From: Endomicrobium sp.
GTDB taxonomy: Bacteria; Elusimicrobiota; Endomicrobiia; Endomicrobiales; Endomicrobiaceae
NCBI GenBank assembly: GCA_031273645.1
Contig: JAISRM010000229.1
Location: 1 to 12,696 of the forward strand
Length of the DNA stretch: 12,696 nucleotides
Direction of reading: 5' to 3'
This document shows, in pieces, positions 1-6,937 of this stretch (positions are counted from its first letter, which is position 1; each line of letters opens with the position of its first letter). Made by a program: the position numbers and the translations under genes. Below the pieces are notes generated by a model that did no database searches, was not told the DNA's origin, and was given only the letters and a program-made list of their open reading frames with translations.

Positions 1-73
1 AACTGAAAGACAGACTTCGTCTGTTTTATGGAATACAGACTGTGTCTGTTTTATCAATCGTTTTTTCAAGGCC

Positions 74-226
74 TGTCATTCCCATGAAAATGGGAATAGC
101 CGCCGCTGTCATCCTCGCGAAAGCGGGGATCCATTTTTAATATTAATATGCTTTTTAACATTATTCTTTTAAAAACGCAATGTAAAAATAATTTTTTAGT
201 AAACATGGATTCCCGCTTTCGCGGGA
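74..226 (-). repeat. REPIN-like element L1 (composite, truncated)
   Basis: This is a composite copy. A GAAA-loop palindrome at 74-97 is joined through AGCCGCCGC to a 127-bp-type element starting at 107. The element's first stem carries a one-position mismatch (ATCCTCGC opposite GCGGGGAT). The other end stops at GCGGGA near 226, where it runs directly into a short hairpin, so the terminal ATGACA is missing. The same junction and the same mismatched stem occur in the right-array copy at 8308-8467, so both derive from one variant. Confidence 0.85.
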
Positions 227-288
227 CAGACTTCGTCTGTTTTATAAACACAGACAGTGTCTGTTTTATCAATCGTTTTTTCAAGGTC

Positions 289-415
289 TGTCATTCCCAT
301 GAAAATGGGAATCCATTTTTAATATTAATATAGTTTCTGACATTATTTCTTTTAAAAACGTAATGTAAACAGAATTTTTTAGCAAACATGGATTCCCGCT
401 TTCGCGGGAATGACA
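289..415 (-). repeat. REPIN-like element L2 (127 bp)
   Basis: This is a full-length copy. It starts TGTCATTCCC with an ATGAAAAT palindrome core and ends GGGAATGACA with a GCTTTCGC core. The outer 27 bp at each end are inverted repeats of each other with four transition differences. The interior is AT-rich and holds an ACATTA/TAATGT inverted pair. The flank at 416-434 (19 bp) is repeated in inverse orientation next to element R2 (8544-8562), so the copied unit was larger than the element itself. Confidence 0.9.
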
Positions 416-539
416 AACTTTGAGATATTTTGAGCCGTCAGACTTCGTCTGTTTTATGGAATACAGACTGTGTCTGCAGGCTTCATCTGCTTTATGTAAC
501 ACAGACTGTGTCTGTTTGGTCAACCGTTTTTTTAAGGTC

Positions 540-666
540 TGTCATTCCCATGAAAATGGGAATCCATGTTTAATATTAATATAGCTTCTGACATTATTTC
601 TTTTAAAAACGTAATGTAAACAGAATTTTTTAGTAAACGTGGATTCCCGCTTTCGCGGGAATGACA
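540..666 (-). repeat. REPIN-like element L3 (127 bp)
   Basis: Full-length copy with the same ends and the same length as L2. It differs from L2 at only a few interior positions. The following bases (AACTGAAAGACAGACTTCG) are the same as the first bases of the window, so a further element may lie just outside the left edge. Confidence 0.9.
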
Positions 667-714
667 AACTGAAAGACAGACTTCGTCTGTTTTATCAATC
701 GTTTTTTCAAGGCC

Positions 715-742
715 TGTCATTCCCATGAAAATGGGAATGACA
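715..742. repeat. Solitary 28-bp palindrome (internally deleted element)
   Basis: A perfect palindrome apart from its GAAA loop: TGTCATTCCCAT, the loop, then ATGGGAATGACA. It has the outer termini of the 127-bp element on both sides and no interior. It can be derived by losing 99 bp between the two GGGAAT motifs of a full copy. Confidence 0.85.
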
Positions 743-784
743 AAACGGGCGCAAGCCGTTATCACATAAAACAGGCGTAGCCTG

Positions 785-806
785 TCCCGCTTTCGCGGGA
801 ATGACA
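785..806. repeat. Half element (single terminal hairpin)
   Basis: One end of the 127-bp element (CCCGC, loop TTTC, GCGGG, then AATGACA), fused directly to the GCCTGT arm of a short hairpin at 771-785. The same kind of fusion, short hairpin followed by a half element, recurs three times in the right array. Confidence 0.8.
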
Positions 807-852
807 AAGCAAAACAAAGCGAAAAAACGCAGGCGCATACTGTCGTTCCATA

Positions 853-871
853 AAACAGACGAAGTCTGTTT
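853..871 (-). terminator. Possible weak intrinsic terminator after rfbA
   Basis: On the minus strand an 8-bp stem (AAACAGAC with GTCTGTTT, loop TTC) begins inside the rfbA stop codon and is followed by TTATGG. Its position at the end of the eight-gene operon suits a terminator. The stem is only moderately GC-rich and the T run is short. It also belongs to the repeat family that fills both arrays, so the terminator role is inferred. Confidence 0.4.
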
Positions 872-1739
872 AAACGGATATTTTTTTTAAATAATCTTTG
901 TATTCTTCCGGCAGCGACGCGGCAAGTTCGAGCAGTTTTTCTTTTGTTATATAGCCGTTTCTGTAAGCTATTTCTTCCGGGCAGCTTATCATAAAGCCCT
1001 GCCTTTCCTCCAAAGTTTTTATAAACATTGAAGCGTCAAGAAGAGATTCGTAAGTGCCGGCGTCAAGCCATGAATAGCCTCTGCCCAATAACTCTATGTT
1101 GAGCCTTCCTCTTGAAAGATAAACGTCGTTGACGTCGGTTATTTCAAGTTCTCCGCGTTTTGAAGGTTTTATTGATTTAGCGATATTTATAACTTCGTTA
1201 TCGTAAAAATAAAGTCCGGTAACCGCCCAGTTTGATTTTGGATTTTCCGGTTTTTCAACTATGGAAACGGGTTTGCCGTTTTCATCAAGTTCGGCTATGC
1301 CGTATCTTTTCGGGTCTTTTACATAATATCCGAAAACCGTGGCGCCTTCGTTTTTTAAAACGGCGTTTTTAAGAAGTTTTGAAAAACCGTGTCCGTAAAA
1401 AATATTGTCTCCAAGTATCAGCGCGGCATTGTCTGCGCCTATAAAATTTTCTCCTATTATGAAAGCTTGCGCAAGACCTTTAGGCTCTTCCTGCAAAGCG
1501 TATTCTATCGTAAGCCCGAGGTTTGCGCCGTTTCCAAAAAGTTGTTCAATAAACGGAAGCGTTTGCGCATTTGAAATTATCAAAATTTCTTTTATGCCGG
1601 CAAGCATCAAAACCGACAGAGGATAATAAATCATCGGCTTATTATACACGGGCAAAAGCTGTTTGCTTACGGCCTTTGTAATCGGATAGAGCCTTGTGGC
1701 TTTTCCTCCGGCAAGAATTATGCCTTTAGTCTTTTTCAT
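870..1739 (-). CDS. rfbA: Glucose-1-phosphate thymidylyltransferase (RmlA/RfbA)
   Basis: Makes dTDP-glucose from glucose 1-phosphate and dTTP in the cytoplasm. This is the first step toward dTDP-L-rhamnose and other dTDP-deoxysugars of LPS, capsule or glycoprotein glycans. At 289 aa it has the usual family length. The nucleotide-binding loop GGKATRLYP is at residues 11-19, followed by SKQLLPVYNKPM (25-36). The metal-site GDN is at 110-112, VEKPE at 160-164, GELEITDVN at 195-203 and WLDAGTYESLLDA at 223-235, where Asp225 is the expected second metal ligand. The start lies 2 nt after the TadG-like stop, and its GGAG ribosome-binding site (1747-1750, 7-nt spacing) is inside that gene's last codons, so translation is probably coupled. 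No rfbB, rfbC or rfbD is in the window. Last gene of the operon. Confidence 0.96.
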   Translation of the reverse strand: MKKTKGIILAGGKATRLYPITKAVSKQLLPVYNKPMIYYPLSVLMLAGIKEILIISNAQTLPFIEQLFGNGANLGLTIEYALQEEPKGLAQAFIIGENFIGADNAALILGDNIFYGHGFSKLLKNAVLKNEGATVFGYYVKDPKRYGIAELDENGKPVSIVEKPENPKSNWAVTGLYFYDNEVINIAKSIKPSKRGELEITDVNDVYLSRGRLNIELLGRGYSWLDAGTYESLLDASMFIKTLEERQGFMISCPEEIAYRNGYITKEKLLELAASLPEEYKDYLKKISV

Positions 1740-1741
1740 AA

Positions 1742-2944
1742 TTATTCTCCGTCGTCTTGATTTTTATACGCAACGATATGCGCCGCCCAGCCGCCGCTTC
1801 TGGCGTTTAAATATGAGTCTATGGGATTATTTTTATCCTGAGCGGCAGTCATATAACTTAAGGCGGCTTCCGACGTTATATAAGCCGCTATAGCGGCTAT
1901 TACGTAAGGCGGAAGTTTCCAATTGTTAAGACTGCTTAAAAACTTTGCGCTTTGCGCTATAAAAAGAATGTCATAAGCGTATAACATAGAGCCTTTAAGC
2001 GTTCCGGTATTTGTCCCTTCAGAATCGGGAAACATTGTCCCCTTAGTATTGTATATAGACGCCGCCGAAAAAACAGTTATCAAAGGCTTTGATATTGACA
2101 ATAAACTTTTAAATAAAAGACCGTCGCTGTTTCCTGAATTGAGAAATTCCGGATCGGTCAAGCTGACTTTAATTTTCTGCTTATAAAATTTTTCATTATC
2201 CGTAATATACCATGAATACTCTTTTTTCTGAAATTCTTTTTGCGGCATATTGTCGTCAATAAAAGAAATCAACTTGCTGACAATGTAAAGAATGCCGTTG
2301 CTGCTGTTTTTTGAAAGCGCGTCGGCAAGAGCGTCGCCTAAATATATCGGATAAGGATTATAGACAAAATGAACGTCTTCTATAGTAGAGTTAATTGTTT
2401 TTATGTATTTTATTCCTTTTGAATTCCTTTTTAATCCGAATAATTTCTCAGCGTTATCTGCGCTTGGCATAAGCGGATAAGAAGATATATTTGCATAATA
2501 GCCTTTGCTTATGTACTGAGCGCGCAAAGCGTCGGCGTATAGTATATGATTTTTCAAAACCGCTTCCTGCAAATCCTGAAGATTGTCGACCCATTTTTTT
2601 AAAGTTTCAACATCGTCGTCTTCTTCAGCGTAAAAGCCGTCTTCATAATCTCCCGTAATGTAAGAAGCTATATTGTCGGTATTATAAGAAGGGATCTGGA
2701 CGACGTTTGGAACGGTCCCCATAGCAAGCAGAGAGCCTATAAGATAATTTAGGTTTGCGACCATATTCATGGTTCTGGCTTTATGAACCGCAAGAGAAAG
2801 GGCAAAACTGTCGGCGTCGTTTTGCATGGTCATTCTGGTTCTTATAAGTTTTGCTATGTTTAACATCATAGCCCAGCTTATAACGAGAATTAAAGTAAAG
2901 ATAAGAAAATAATAGAGAGTTTGTCCTTTATTGTTTTTTAACAT
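1742..2944 (-). CDS. TadG-like envelope/pilus assembly protein
   Basis: A 400-aa protein with a short basic N-terminus (MLKNNKG) and one hydrophobic segment at about residues 10-30. It then has QNDADSFALSLAVHKA (41-56), which resembles the post-membrane region of TadE/TadG-type proteins. The N-terminus looks like a prepilin leader cut after Gly7 (G, then QTLYYF). However, the glutamate expected at +5 is Tyr12, so processing as a pilin is uncertain. The rest should be periplasmic or extracytoplasmic. A second moderately hydrophobic stretch lies near the C-terminus (PPYVIAAIAAYITSEAALSY). I recognise no domain in the middle. The gene starts 2 nt after the TadE-like stop, and rfbA follows 2 nt downstream. 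It is probably a membrane-anchored subunit of a Tad-like apparatus; family membership rests on the N-terminus and gene order. Confidence 0.75.
   Translation of the reverse strand: MLKNNKGQTLYYFLIFTLILVISWAMMLNIAKLIRTRMTMQNDADSFALSLAVHKARTMNMVANLNYLIGSLLAMGTVPNVVQIPSYNTDNIASYITGDYEDGFYAEEDDDVETLKKWVDNLQDLQEAVLKNHILYADALRAQYISKGYYANISSYPLMPSADNAEKLFGLKRNSKGIKYIKTINSTIEDVHFVYNPYPIYLGDALADALSKNSSNGILYIVSKLISFIDDNMPQKEFQKKEYSWYITDNEKFYKQKIKVSLTDPEFLNSGNSDGLLFKSLLSISKPLITVFSAASIYNTKGTMFPDSEGTNTGTLKGSMLYAYDILFIAQSAKFLSSLNNWKLPPYVIAAIAAYITSEAALSYMTAAQDKNNPIDSYLNARSGGWAAHIVAYKNQDDGE
1747..1750 (-). promoter_or_regulatory. Shine-Dalgarno site of rfbA inside the upstream gene
   Basis: GGAG on the minus strand, 7 nt before the rfbA ATG and within the last codons of the TadG-like gene. 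It fixes the rfbA start and implies translational coupling. Confidence 0.75.
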
Positions 2945-2946
2945 TA

Positions 2947-3603
2947 TTACTCGTCAAATTTTTTTGCTCCGGGGTATGCTTTATCGTAATAATCCTGATC
3001 CGGAGAAAACAGCATTCTGCTCCTTGCCGACGCGTATCTTCTTGAACCGCTTCGTTTATACAAAATATCTTCAAGTTTTCTTTTGGCCATTCCTCCGCCC
3101 GTCAGAGAGCCGAACATCACTCTTGTAAAATAGTAAAGTTTCAACGTGCTTTTCTTTTCCATAGAGCCGGAATAATTTTTAAATTTTTTGCCCGAGTCCT
3201 GCCATATAGTTACCGCTTCTCCGGCGTCTTCGTCTATCGCTTCTTCGTCTTGAAAACCGCTTTGATTTTCATTATCGGCGTTTCTTGCGTTTTCATAATA
3301 GGGAGCGACCGTTTCTTTGTCTGAAAAACCGAAACTTCCTATAAGCTTTGCGCCGGGATCTATATATGTTGACGGATAATACAAAAACATGTAATTTTTT
3401 ATGCGGCTTTCTGCTTCTTCCTTTCTTTTTGACACAGAACCTTTTGTTACGGCTGCAGAACGCATTCCGACAAAAGCCGCTTCGTTTGCCGTCATATCAT
3501 CGACGGCCATTATGCATATCTGAACAAAAGAAAACATTATAATCGTAGTAAATACGACTACAAATAAAGCCTCAAGAAGAGCCTGACCCGAATTGTGTTT
3601 CAT
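2947..3603 (-). CDS. TadE-like pseudopilin
   Basis: A 218-aa protein with a textbook type IV-like prepilin N-terminus: a short leader ending in Gly6, then QALLEA with glutamate at +5 (Glu11), then a hydrophobic helix to about residue 34. TadE-family minor pseudopilins share this design. A prepilin peptidase would cut it and leave it anchored in the inner membrane or incorporated in a pilus-like fibre. The remainder is polar, with an acidic patch in the middle (DEEAIDEDAGEA) and a basic, Arg-rich C-terminal part (KRSGSRRYASARSR). The start codon overlaps the stop of the 65-aa pseudopilin gene by the ATGA arrangement, so the two are coupled. TadE is the best guess; another minor pseudopilin class is possible. 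Confidence 0.8.
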   Translation of the reverse strand: MKHNSGQALLEALFVVVFTTIIMFSFVQICIMAVDDMTANEAAFVGMRSAAVTKGSVSKRKEEAESRIKNYMFLYYPSTYIDPGAKLIGSFGFSDKETVAPYYENARNADNENQSGFQDEEAIDEDAGEAVTIWQDSGKKFKNYSGSMEKKSTLKLYYFTRVMFGSLTGGGMAKRKLEDILYKRSGSRRYASARSRMLFSPDQDYYDKAYPGAKKFDE

Positions 3604-3797
3604 TTTACATAACCCGCAGAACCCGAAGAATTAACTCCTGAAACAATCGCAGCCGCCGCGCCGGAAACTATTCCGGTTTTTACATATCTCTTTTTCCACG
3701 CCGACTTATATAATGCAAAAGCGCCGGAAGCCGCTGCAAGAAGCACGGCAAAAACTAAAAGAAATTCTACAAAAGTTTGTCCTTTGCGGTTTAACAT
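3600..3797 (-). CDS. Small Flp/TadE-like prepilin (65 aa)
   Basis: A small protein of Flp-pilin size. The leader MLNRKG is followed by QTFVEF, giving a prepilin peptidase site after Gly6 with glutamate at +5 (Glu11). Then comes a hydrophobic helix (about 9-30), a short basic stretch (KSAWKKRYVK) and an Ala/Gly/Ser-rich tail. It could be the major subunit of a thin Flp-type pilus or a minor pseudopilin. Size favours the first, and the TadE-like start of the mature sequence (QTFVEF) the second. Its ATG directly abuts the TAA of the secretin gene with no spacer, and its TGA overlaps the TadE-like ATG. It therefore probably depends on reinitiation, and its dose would be tied to its neighbours. 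Confidence 0.78.
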   Translation of the reverse strand: MLNRKGQTFVEFLLVFAVLLAAASGAFALYKSAWKKRYVKTGIVSGAAAAIVSGVNSSGSAGYVK

Positions 3798-4502
3798 TTA
3801 TTTTTCTTCAATGAGTTTTGTCGTAACAAAAATCAAAACGTTTGTTTTTGTTTCATAATCTCTTTTTACGCCAAACAACACCCCTATGACGGGTATGTCG
3901 CTTAAAATGGGAATGCCCTCGGTAGTTTTGCCTTTTGTGGTTTCAATTAATCCGGCAAGCACCATAGTTTCTCCGTTTTTTACCTGCAAATGAGAAGAAG
4001 CCTGCCTTTTTGCCACCGACGGATAGCCCGCTACCGGCGCATTATAATCGAGCCTTGAAAGTTCCGTGTTAAGTTTTATGTCTATTTTAGAATCTTTTAA
4101 CACCGTCGGAGTAATTTGCATAATTATGCCAAATTCTTTCCACTCGATTTTTGAAGTTCCGATTTCTGCGGCAACTACCGGAAATTCGCCTCCGACCATA
4201 AACTTTGCCGTAGTTCCGGATTTTGTAACAAGTTTGGGTTTAGATAAAACTTTTGCCGCGCCGTTAGCTTCAAGGCTCTTCAGAGTCGCGTTAAAAGCGG
4301 TAATTCTCGCCCACGCTCCCGACTCTATTATTGAAGGAACGTTTACTTCCGATGCAGAAATTTCCGACGGCCATTGTATTCCAAGCTGCATTGACTTATT
4401 CTCGTTGATTTCCGTAATTTCAACAGAGATTTCAACCATTTGTTCTGAAAAAGCGCTTCCGCAGCAGATTAACAGTACGGCGATAATAAAGAATTTTTTC
4501 AT
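3798..4502 (-). CDS. Short secretin-domain protein (RcpA/CpaC/GspD family core)
   Basis: A 234-aa protein with a Sec signal peptide (MKKFFIIAVLLICCGSAFS, likely cut before Glu20). Next comes the opening strand of the secretin core (MVEISVEITEINENKSMQLGIQW), the central GGEFPVV region and the signature near the C-terminus (GIPILSDIPVIGVLFG, 196-211). Secretins form the outer-membrane ring through which Tad, type II/III or type IV pilus substrates pass, but known members usually exceed 400 aa and carry N0/N1 ring domains. Here almost nothing precedes the core and no S-domain or pilotin-binding tail follows. There is no sign of a frameshift; the frame is clean from signal peptide to stop. It lies 28 nt after gcvT and directly abuts the 65-aa prepilin gene. 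Either a minimal outer-membrane ring or an accessory protein. Confidence 0.85.
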   Translation of the reverse strand: MKKFFIIAVLLICCGSAFSEQMVEISVEITEINENKSMQLGIQWPSEISASEVNVPSIIESGAWARITAFNATLKSLEANGAAKVLSKPKLVTKSGTTAKFMVGGEFPVVAAEIGTSKIEWKEFGIIMQITPTVLKDSKIDIKLNTELSRLDYNAPVAGYPSVAKRQASSHLQVKNGETMVLAGLIETTKGKTTEGIPILSDIPVIGVLFGVKRDYETKTNVLIFVTTKLIEEK

Positions 4503-4530
4503 TTTAGCCCCGCGTTAAAATTAAAAGTTT

Positions 4531-5595
4531 TTATTTCTGTCTTTTATAAAACGGTTTTTCAACCGCTTGAATTTTTCTTTTATTATTGCGGATCTCAACC
4601 TCAAGACTTTCCGCGCCGGTTTCTGATTCAACCAAGGCCATTCCGACGGCTTTTTTTAAAGTCGGAGAAAAAGCGCCGCTTGTAACGTATCCGGATTTTT
4701 GTCCGTTAAAATAAACGGGATTGCCGTTTCTTGCTATGCCAGAAAGACATTCAAAAGCGATAGTTTTTCTTAACGGGCTGTCTTTATGCGCCTCTAATGC
4801 AGCCTTGCCAATAAAATCATTATTCCAGTTAACAGTATTTTGAAATCCCGCTTCAAGAGGAGTAATATCTTCGCTCAGCTCATGTCCGTGCAAGGGCATG
4901 CACGCTTCAAGCCTTAAAGTGTCGCGGCACCCCAGCCCGCAGGGTTTTATCCCTAAAGATATTAACGTTTCCCATAAAACGCAGGAAGACGACGCCGATA
5001 TGAATATTTCAAAACCGTCTTCGCCGGTATAACCCGTTCTTGCTATTCTTGCAAAATCTGCATTTATATTTGTAAATTTAAAATCCGTTACGGAAAAATA
5101 TTTCAGCTGATTTAAATCTGTCTGAACAATTGTCTGCAAAATCTCGCGCGATTTAGGACCCTGAACCGCAAGTAAAGAAATTTCACCGCTTAAATCTTTT
5201 AAAACGGCTTTTCCGCATATATGAGAGGAAAGCCATTGCCAATCTTTATCAAGGTTTCCGGCGTTAACGACAATCATATACTCGTCTTTTAATCTATAAA
5301 CTATTATGTCGTCTATTATTCCGCCGGCTTCATTTAAGAACATAGAGTAACGGGCTTTATTTTGAACAAGACCGGAAATATTTCCAAGCGTAATTGAGTT
5401 TAAAAAATCTTGGGCGCCGTTTCCGCAAACGCTAAAAGTTCCCATATGGGAAACGTCAAAAACTCCGCAATTGCTTCTTACCGCATTATGTTCGTCAATA
5501 ATTGAAGAATAGTAAACGGGCATTTCCCAGCCGCCAAATTCTGTAAATTTTGCATTAAGTTTTTTGTGTTCATCGTACAAAAACGTCCGCTTCAT
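4531..5595 (-). CDS. gcvT: Aminomethyltransferase, glycine cleavage T protein
   Basis: Releases ammonia from the aminomethyl-lipoyl group of H protein and transfers the one-carbon unit to tetrahydrofolate, giving 5,10-methylene-THF. The 354-aa length is normal. Signatures include FGGWEMPV (20-27), FDVSHMG (46-52), QNKARYSMF (78-86) and GGIIDD (91-96, holding the catalytic aspartate). Also present are LLAVQGPKS (141-149), ARTGYTGEDGFEIF (185-198) and GLGCRDTLRLEACMPLHGHEL (220-240). An AAAGGA ribosome-binding site sits 7 nt before the ATG, close after the lpd stop (16-nt gap). Pairing with lpd puts T and L proteins of the same complex side by side; H protein and the P decarboxylase are not in the window. 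Confidence 0.96.
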   Translation of the reverse strand: MKRTFLYDEHKKLNAKFTEFGGWEMPVYYSSIIDEHNAVRSNCGVFDVSHMGTFSVCGNGAQDFLNSITLGNISGLVQNKARYSMFLNEAGGIIDDIIVYRLKDEYMIVVNAGNLDKDWQWLSSHICGKAVLKDLSGEISLLAVQGPKSREILQTIVQTDLNQLKYFSVTDFKFTNINADFARIARTGYTGEDGFEIFISASSSCVLWETLISLGIKPCGLGCRDTLRLEACMPLHGHELSEDITPLEAGFQNTVNWNNDFIGKAALEAHKDSPLRKTIAFECLSGIARNGNPVYFNGQKSGYVTSGAFSPTLKKAVGMALVESETGAESLEVEIRNNKRKIQAVEKPFYKRQK

Positions 5596-5611
5596 TTTAC
5601 ATTCCTTTATA

Positions 5612-6937
5612 TTAATTTTGCTTTTTAGGCATTTCGGAAGAAATTCCGAAAGCCGCTTCGTAAGCGTTAAAAATATTTTCGCTAAAAGAAGGATGAAAAA
5701 AATTCTCTCTCGACGGAATAATTCCGAGCTTTACTATCTGGGCGGCGCAATTTATAATTTCGTCTGAATGCGCTCCCACAACCCAGAACGCCAAAGGTTT
5801 TTTTGATTCTTTGTCAACGGCGCATTTTATAAAACCCGTTCTTTCGTTTTCAATAAAAGCCCTTGCGCTTGCCGTAAACGGAATTTTTCCAAAAATTACG
5901 TTTTTGTAATTTTCATAATTTTTAATTTTTACAGACGCGCACGCAGGCATTGAAAACACAGACTGCGGTATAATGCAATCGTCTATTTTTATCAAGCCGT
6001 TTTTAACGGCGTTTTCTGCGGCGGCGCTTCCTTCGTTTTGCGCGGTATAAGCCAAGAGATTCTTTCCGGCTATATCTCCGGCGGCGTAAATATTTTCAAC
6101 GTTCGTGCGGCAATATGCGTCCGTTTTAACAAATCCTTTCGCATCGGTTTGCACTCCGGCATTTGCAAAAGACAAATCCTGAGGAACTCTTCCTGCGGCT
6201 ATTAAAACTTTGTCGTATTTATCGGCGCTTTCAAGCGCGTCTTTGCAGGAAAGCAAAACTTCAACGCCCTGCCTTTGAAGATTCTTTTTTATCTCTTCTG
6301 AAATTTCCGCGTCTTCATTTGGAAGAAGACGGTTTTCATATTCCGCAATTGCAACACGCGCGCCAAATCCGGCTAAAATTGAAGCCGCTTCCACGCCTAT
6401 GGCTCCGCCGCCGATAATTAAAACAGTTTTTGGAATTTCTTTAAGATTTAAAAAATCAGACGGACTTATAATGTTTCCCGAACCGAAACTGCGCCCTTTT
6501 AAACATGCGGCAACGGTTCCTGAAGCTATTATAAATTTAGCGGCTTTCAATTCTTCTTTGCCGTCTAATACGAGGGTATTTTTATCTTTAAAAAGAGCTT
6601 GAGCTTTTACAACTTTTATTTTATGCGAAGATAAAATCAACTCCGCGCCTTTGCGTATATTTAATAAAGCCTTATCTTTTTTATCGGCGACAGCCGCAAA
6701 AGAAAACGGTTCCAAAACGGTTTTAAAACCGTATTCGTAAGACTTCTGTATTTTCTGTTTAGTTTTAAGCGCCTGCCACAAAAATTTAGTAGGAATGCAG
6801 CCGCAGTTAATACAGACTCCTCCGACAAGCGATTTTTCTATCAAAACGGTTTGGGCGCCTAAGTGCGCGGCTCTTATTGCGGCATTAAAACCCGCCGGTC
6901 CCGAGCCGATAACTGCGACGTCAAATATATATGACAT
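5612..6937 (-). CDS. lpdA: Dihydrolipoamide dehydrogenase (E3 / glycine cleavage L protein)
   Basis: A flavoprotein that reoxidises dihydrolipoyl groups with NAD+. It serves glycine cleavage and possibly 2-oxoacid dehydrogenases. FAD-binding GSGPAG is at residues 11-16 and the redox disulfide lies in VCINCGCIPT (41-50). Cys42 and Cys47 form the usual pair; Cys45 is an extra cysteine between them. NAD-binding GGGAIG is at 176-181, the second FAD motif AAGDI at 285-289, and the catalytic His-Glu dyad in HPSFSE (His415, Glu420). The start MSYIFDVAVIGSG (ATG at 6935-6937) is chosen over a longer frame to 7069 because it has a GGAG site 7 nt upstream. The extra N-terminus is Arg/Lys-rich and lies inside the glycosyltransferase gene. 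The gene overlaps that upstream gene by 17 nt. At 441 aa it is slightly shorter than typical E3. Confidence 0.95.
   Translation of the reverse strand: MSYIFDVAVIGSGPAGFNAAIRAAHLGAQTVLIEKSLVGGVCINCGCIPTKFLWQALKTKQKIQKSYEYGFKTVLEPFSFAAVADKKDKALLNIRKGAELILSSHKIKVVKAQALFKDKNTLVLDGKEELKAAKFIIASGTVAACLKGRSFGSGNIISPSDFLNLKEIPKTVLIIGGGAIGVEAASILAGFGARVAIAEYENRLLPNEDAEISEEIKKNLQRQGVEVLLSCKDALESADKYDKVLIAAGRVPQDLSFANAGVQTDAKGFVKTDAYCRTNVENIYAAGDIAGKNLLAYTAQNEGSAAAENAVKNGLIKIDDCIIPQSVFSMPACASVKIKNYENYKNVIFGKIPFTASARAFIENERTGFIKCAVDKESKKPLAFWVVGAHSDEIINCAAQIVKLGIIPSRENFFHPSFSENIFNAYEAAFGISSEMPKKQN

Larger units (their letters stand above)
1..869. repeat. Left intergenic repeat array (no gene)
   Basis: This stretch contains no credible gene. 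It is a mosaic of three 127-bp inverted-repeat elements (one truncated and composite), a solitary 28-bp palindrome, a half element, and about ten short hairpins of the ACAGAC-NNN-GTCTGT type. The 127-bp elements are separated by linkers that are related to each other: a TTC-loop hairpin, then TTTTAT, then a TGT- or AGT-loop hairpin, then a T-rich stretch ending in a form of TTTTTTCAAGG. The elements read in the opposite direction to those in the array at 8130-9150. The array starts at or before the window edge and ends against the stop codon of rfbA. Small open frames across it are by-products of the repeats. Confidence 0.93.

Noticed and set aside
66..807. Minus-strand open frames at 66-284, 281-523 and 532-807 as small genes
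   Set aside because: They run through the repeat elements and share CHSRESGNP-type peptides with unrelated flanks. There are no ribosome-binding sites, and the frame shifts at copy boundaries.
1..869. CRISPR array
   Set aside because: Repeats are palindromic, of several types, unevenly spaced and partly fused. The intervening sequences are themselves repeated rather than unique spacers, and no cas gene is present.
4066..4518. 150-codon plus-strand frame opposite the secretin gene
   Set aside because: The minus-strand frame has a signal peptide and clear secretin motifs. The opposite frame is a by-product with no recognisable features.
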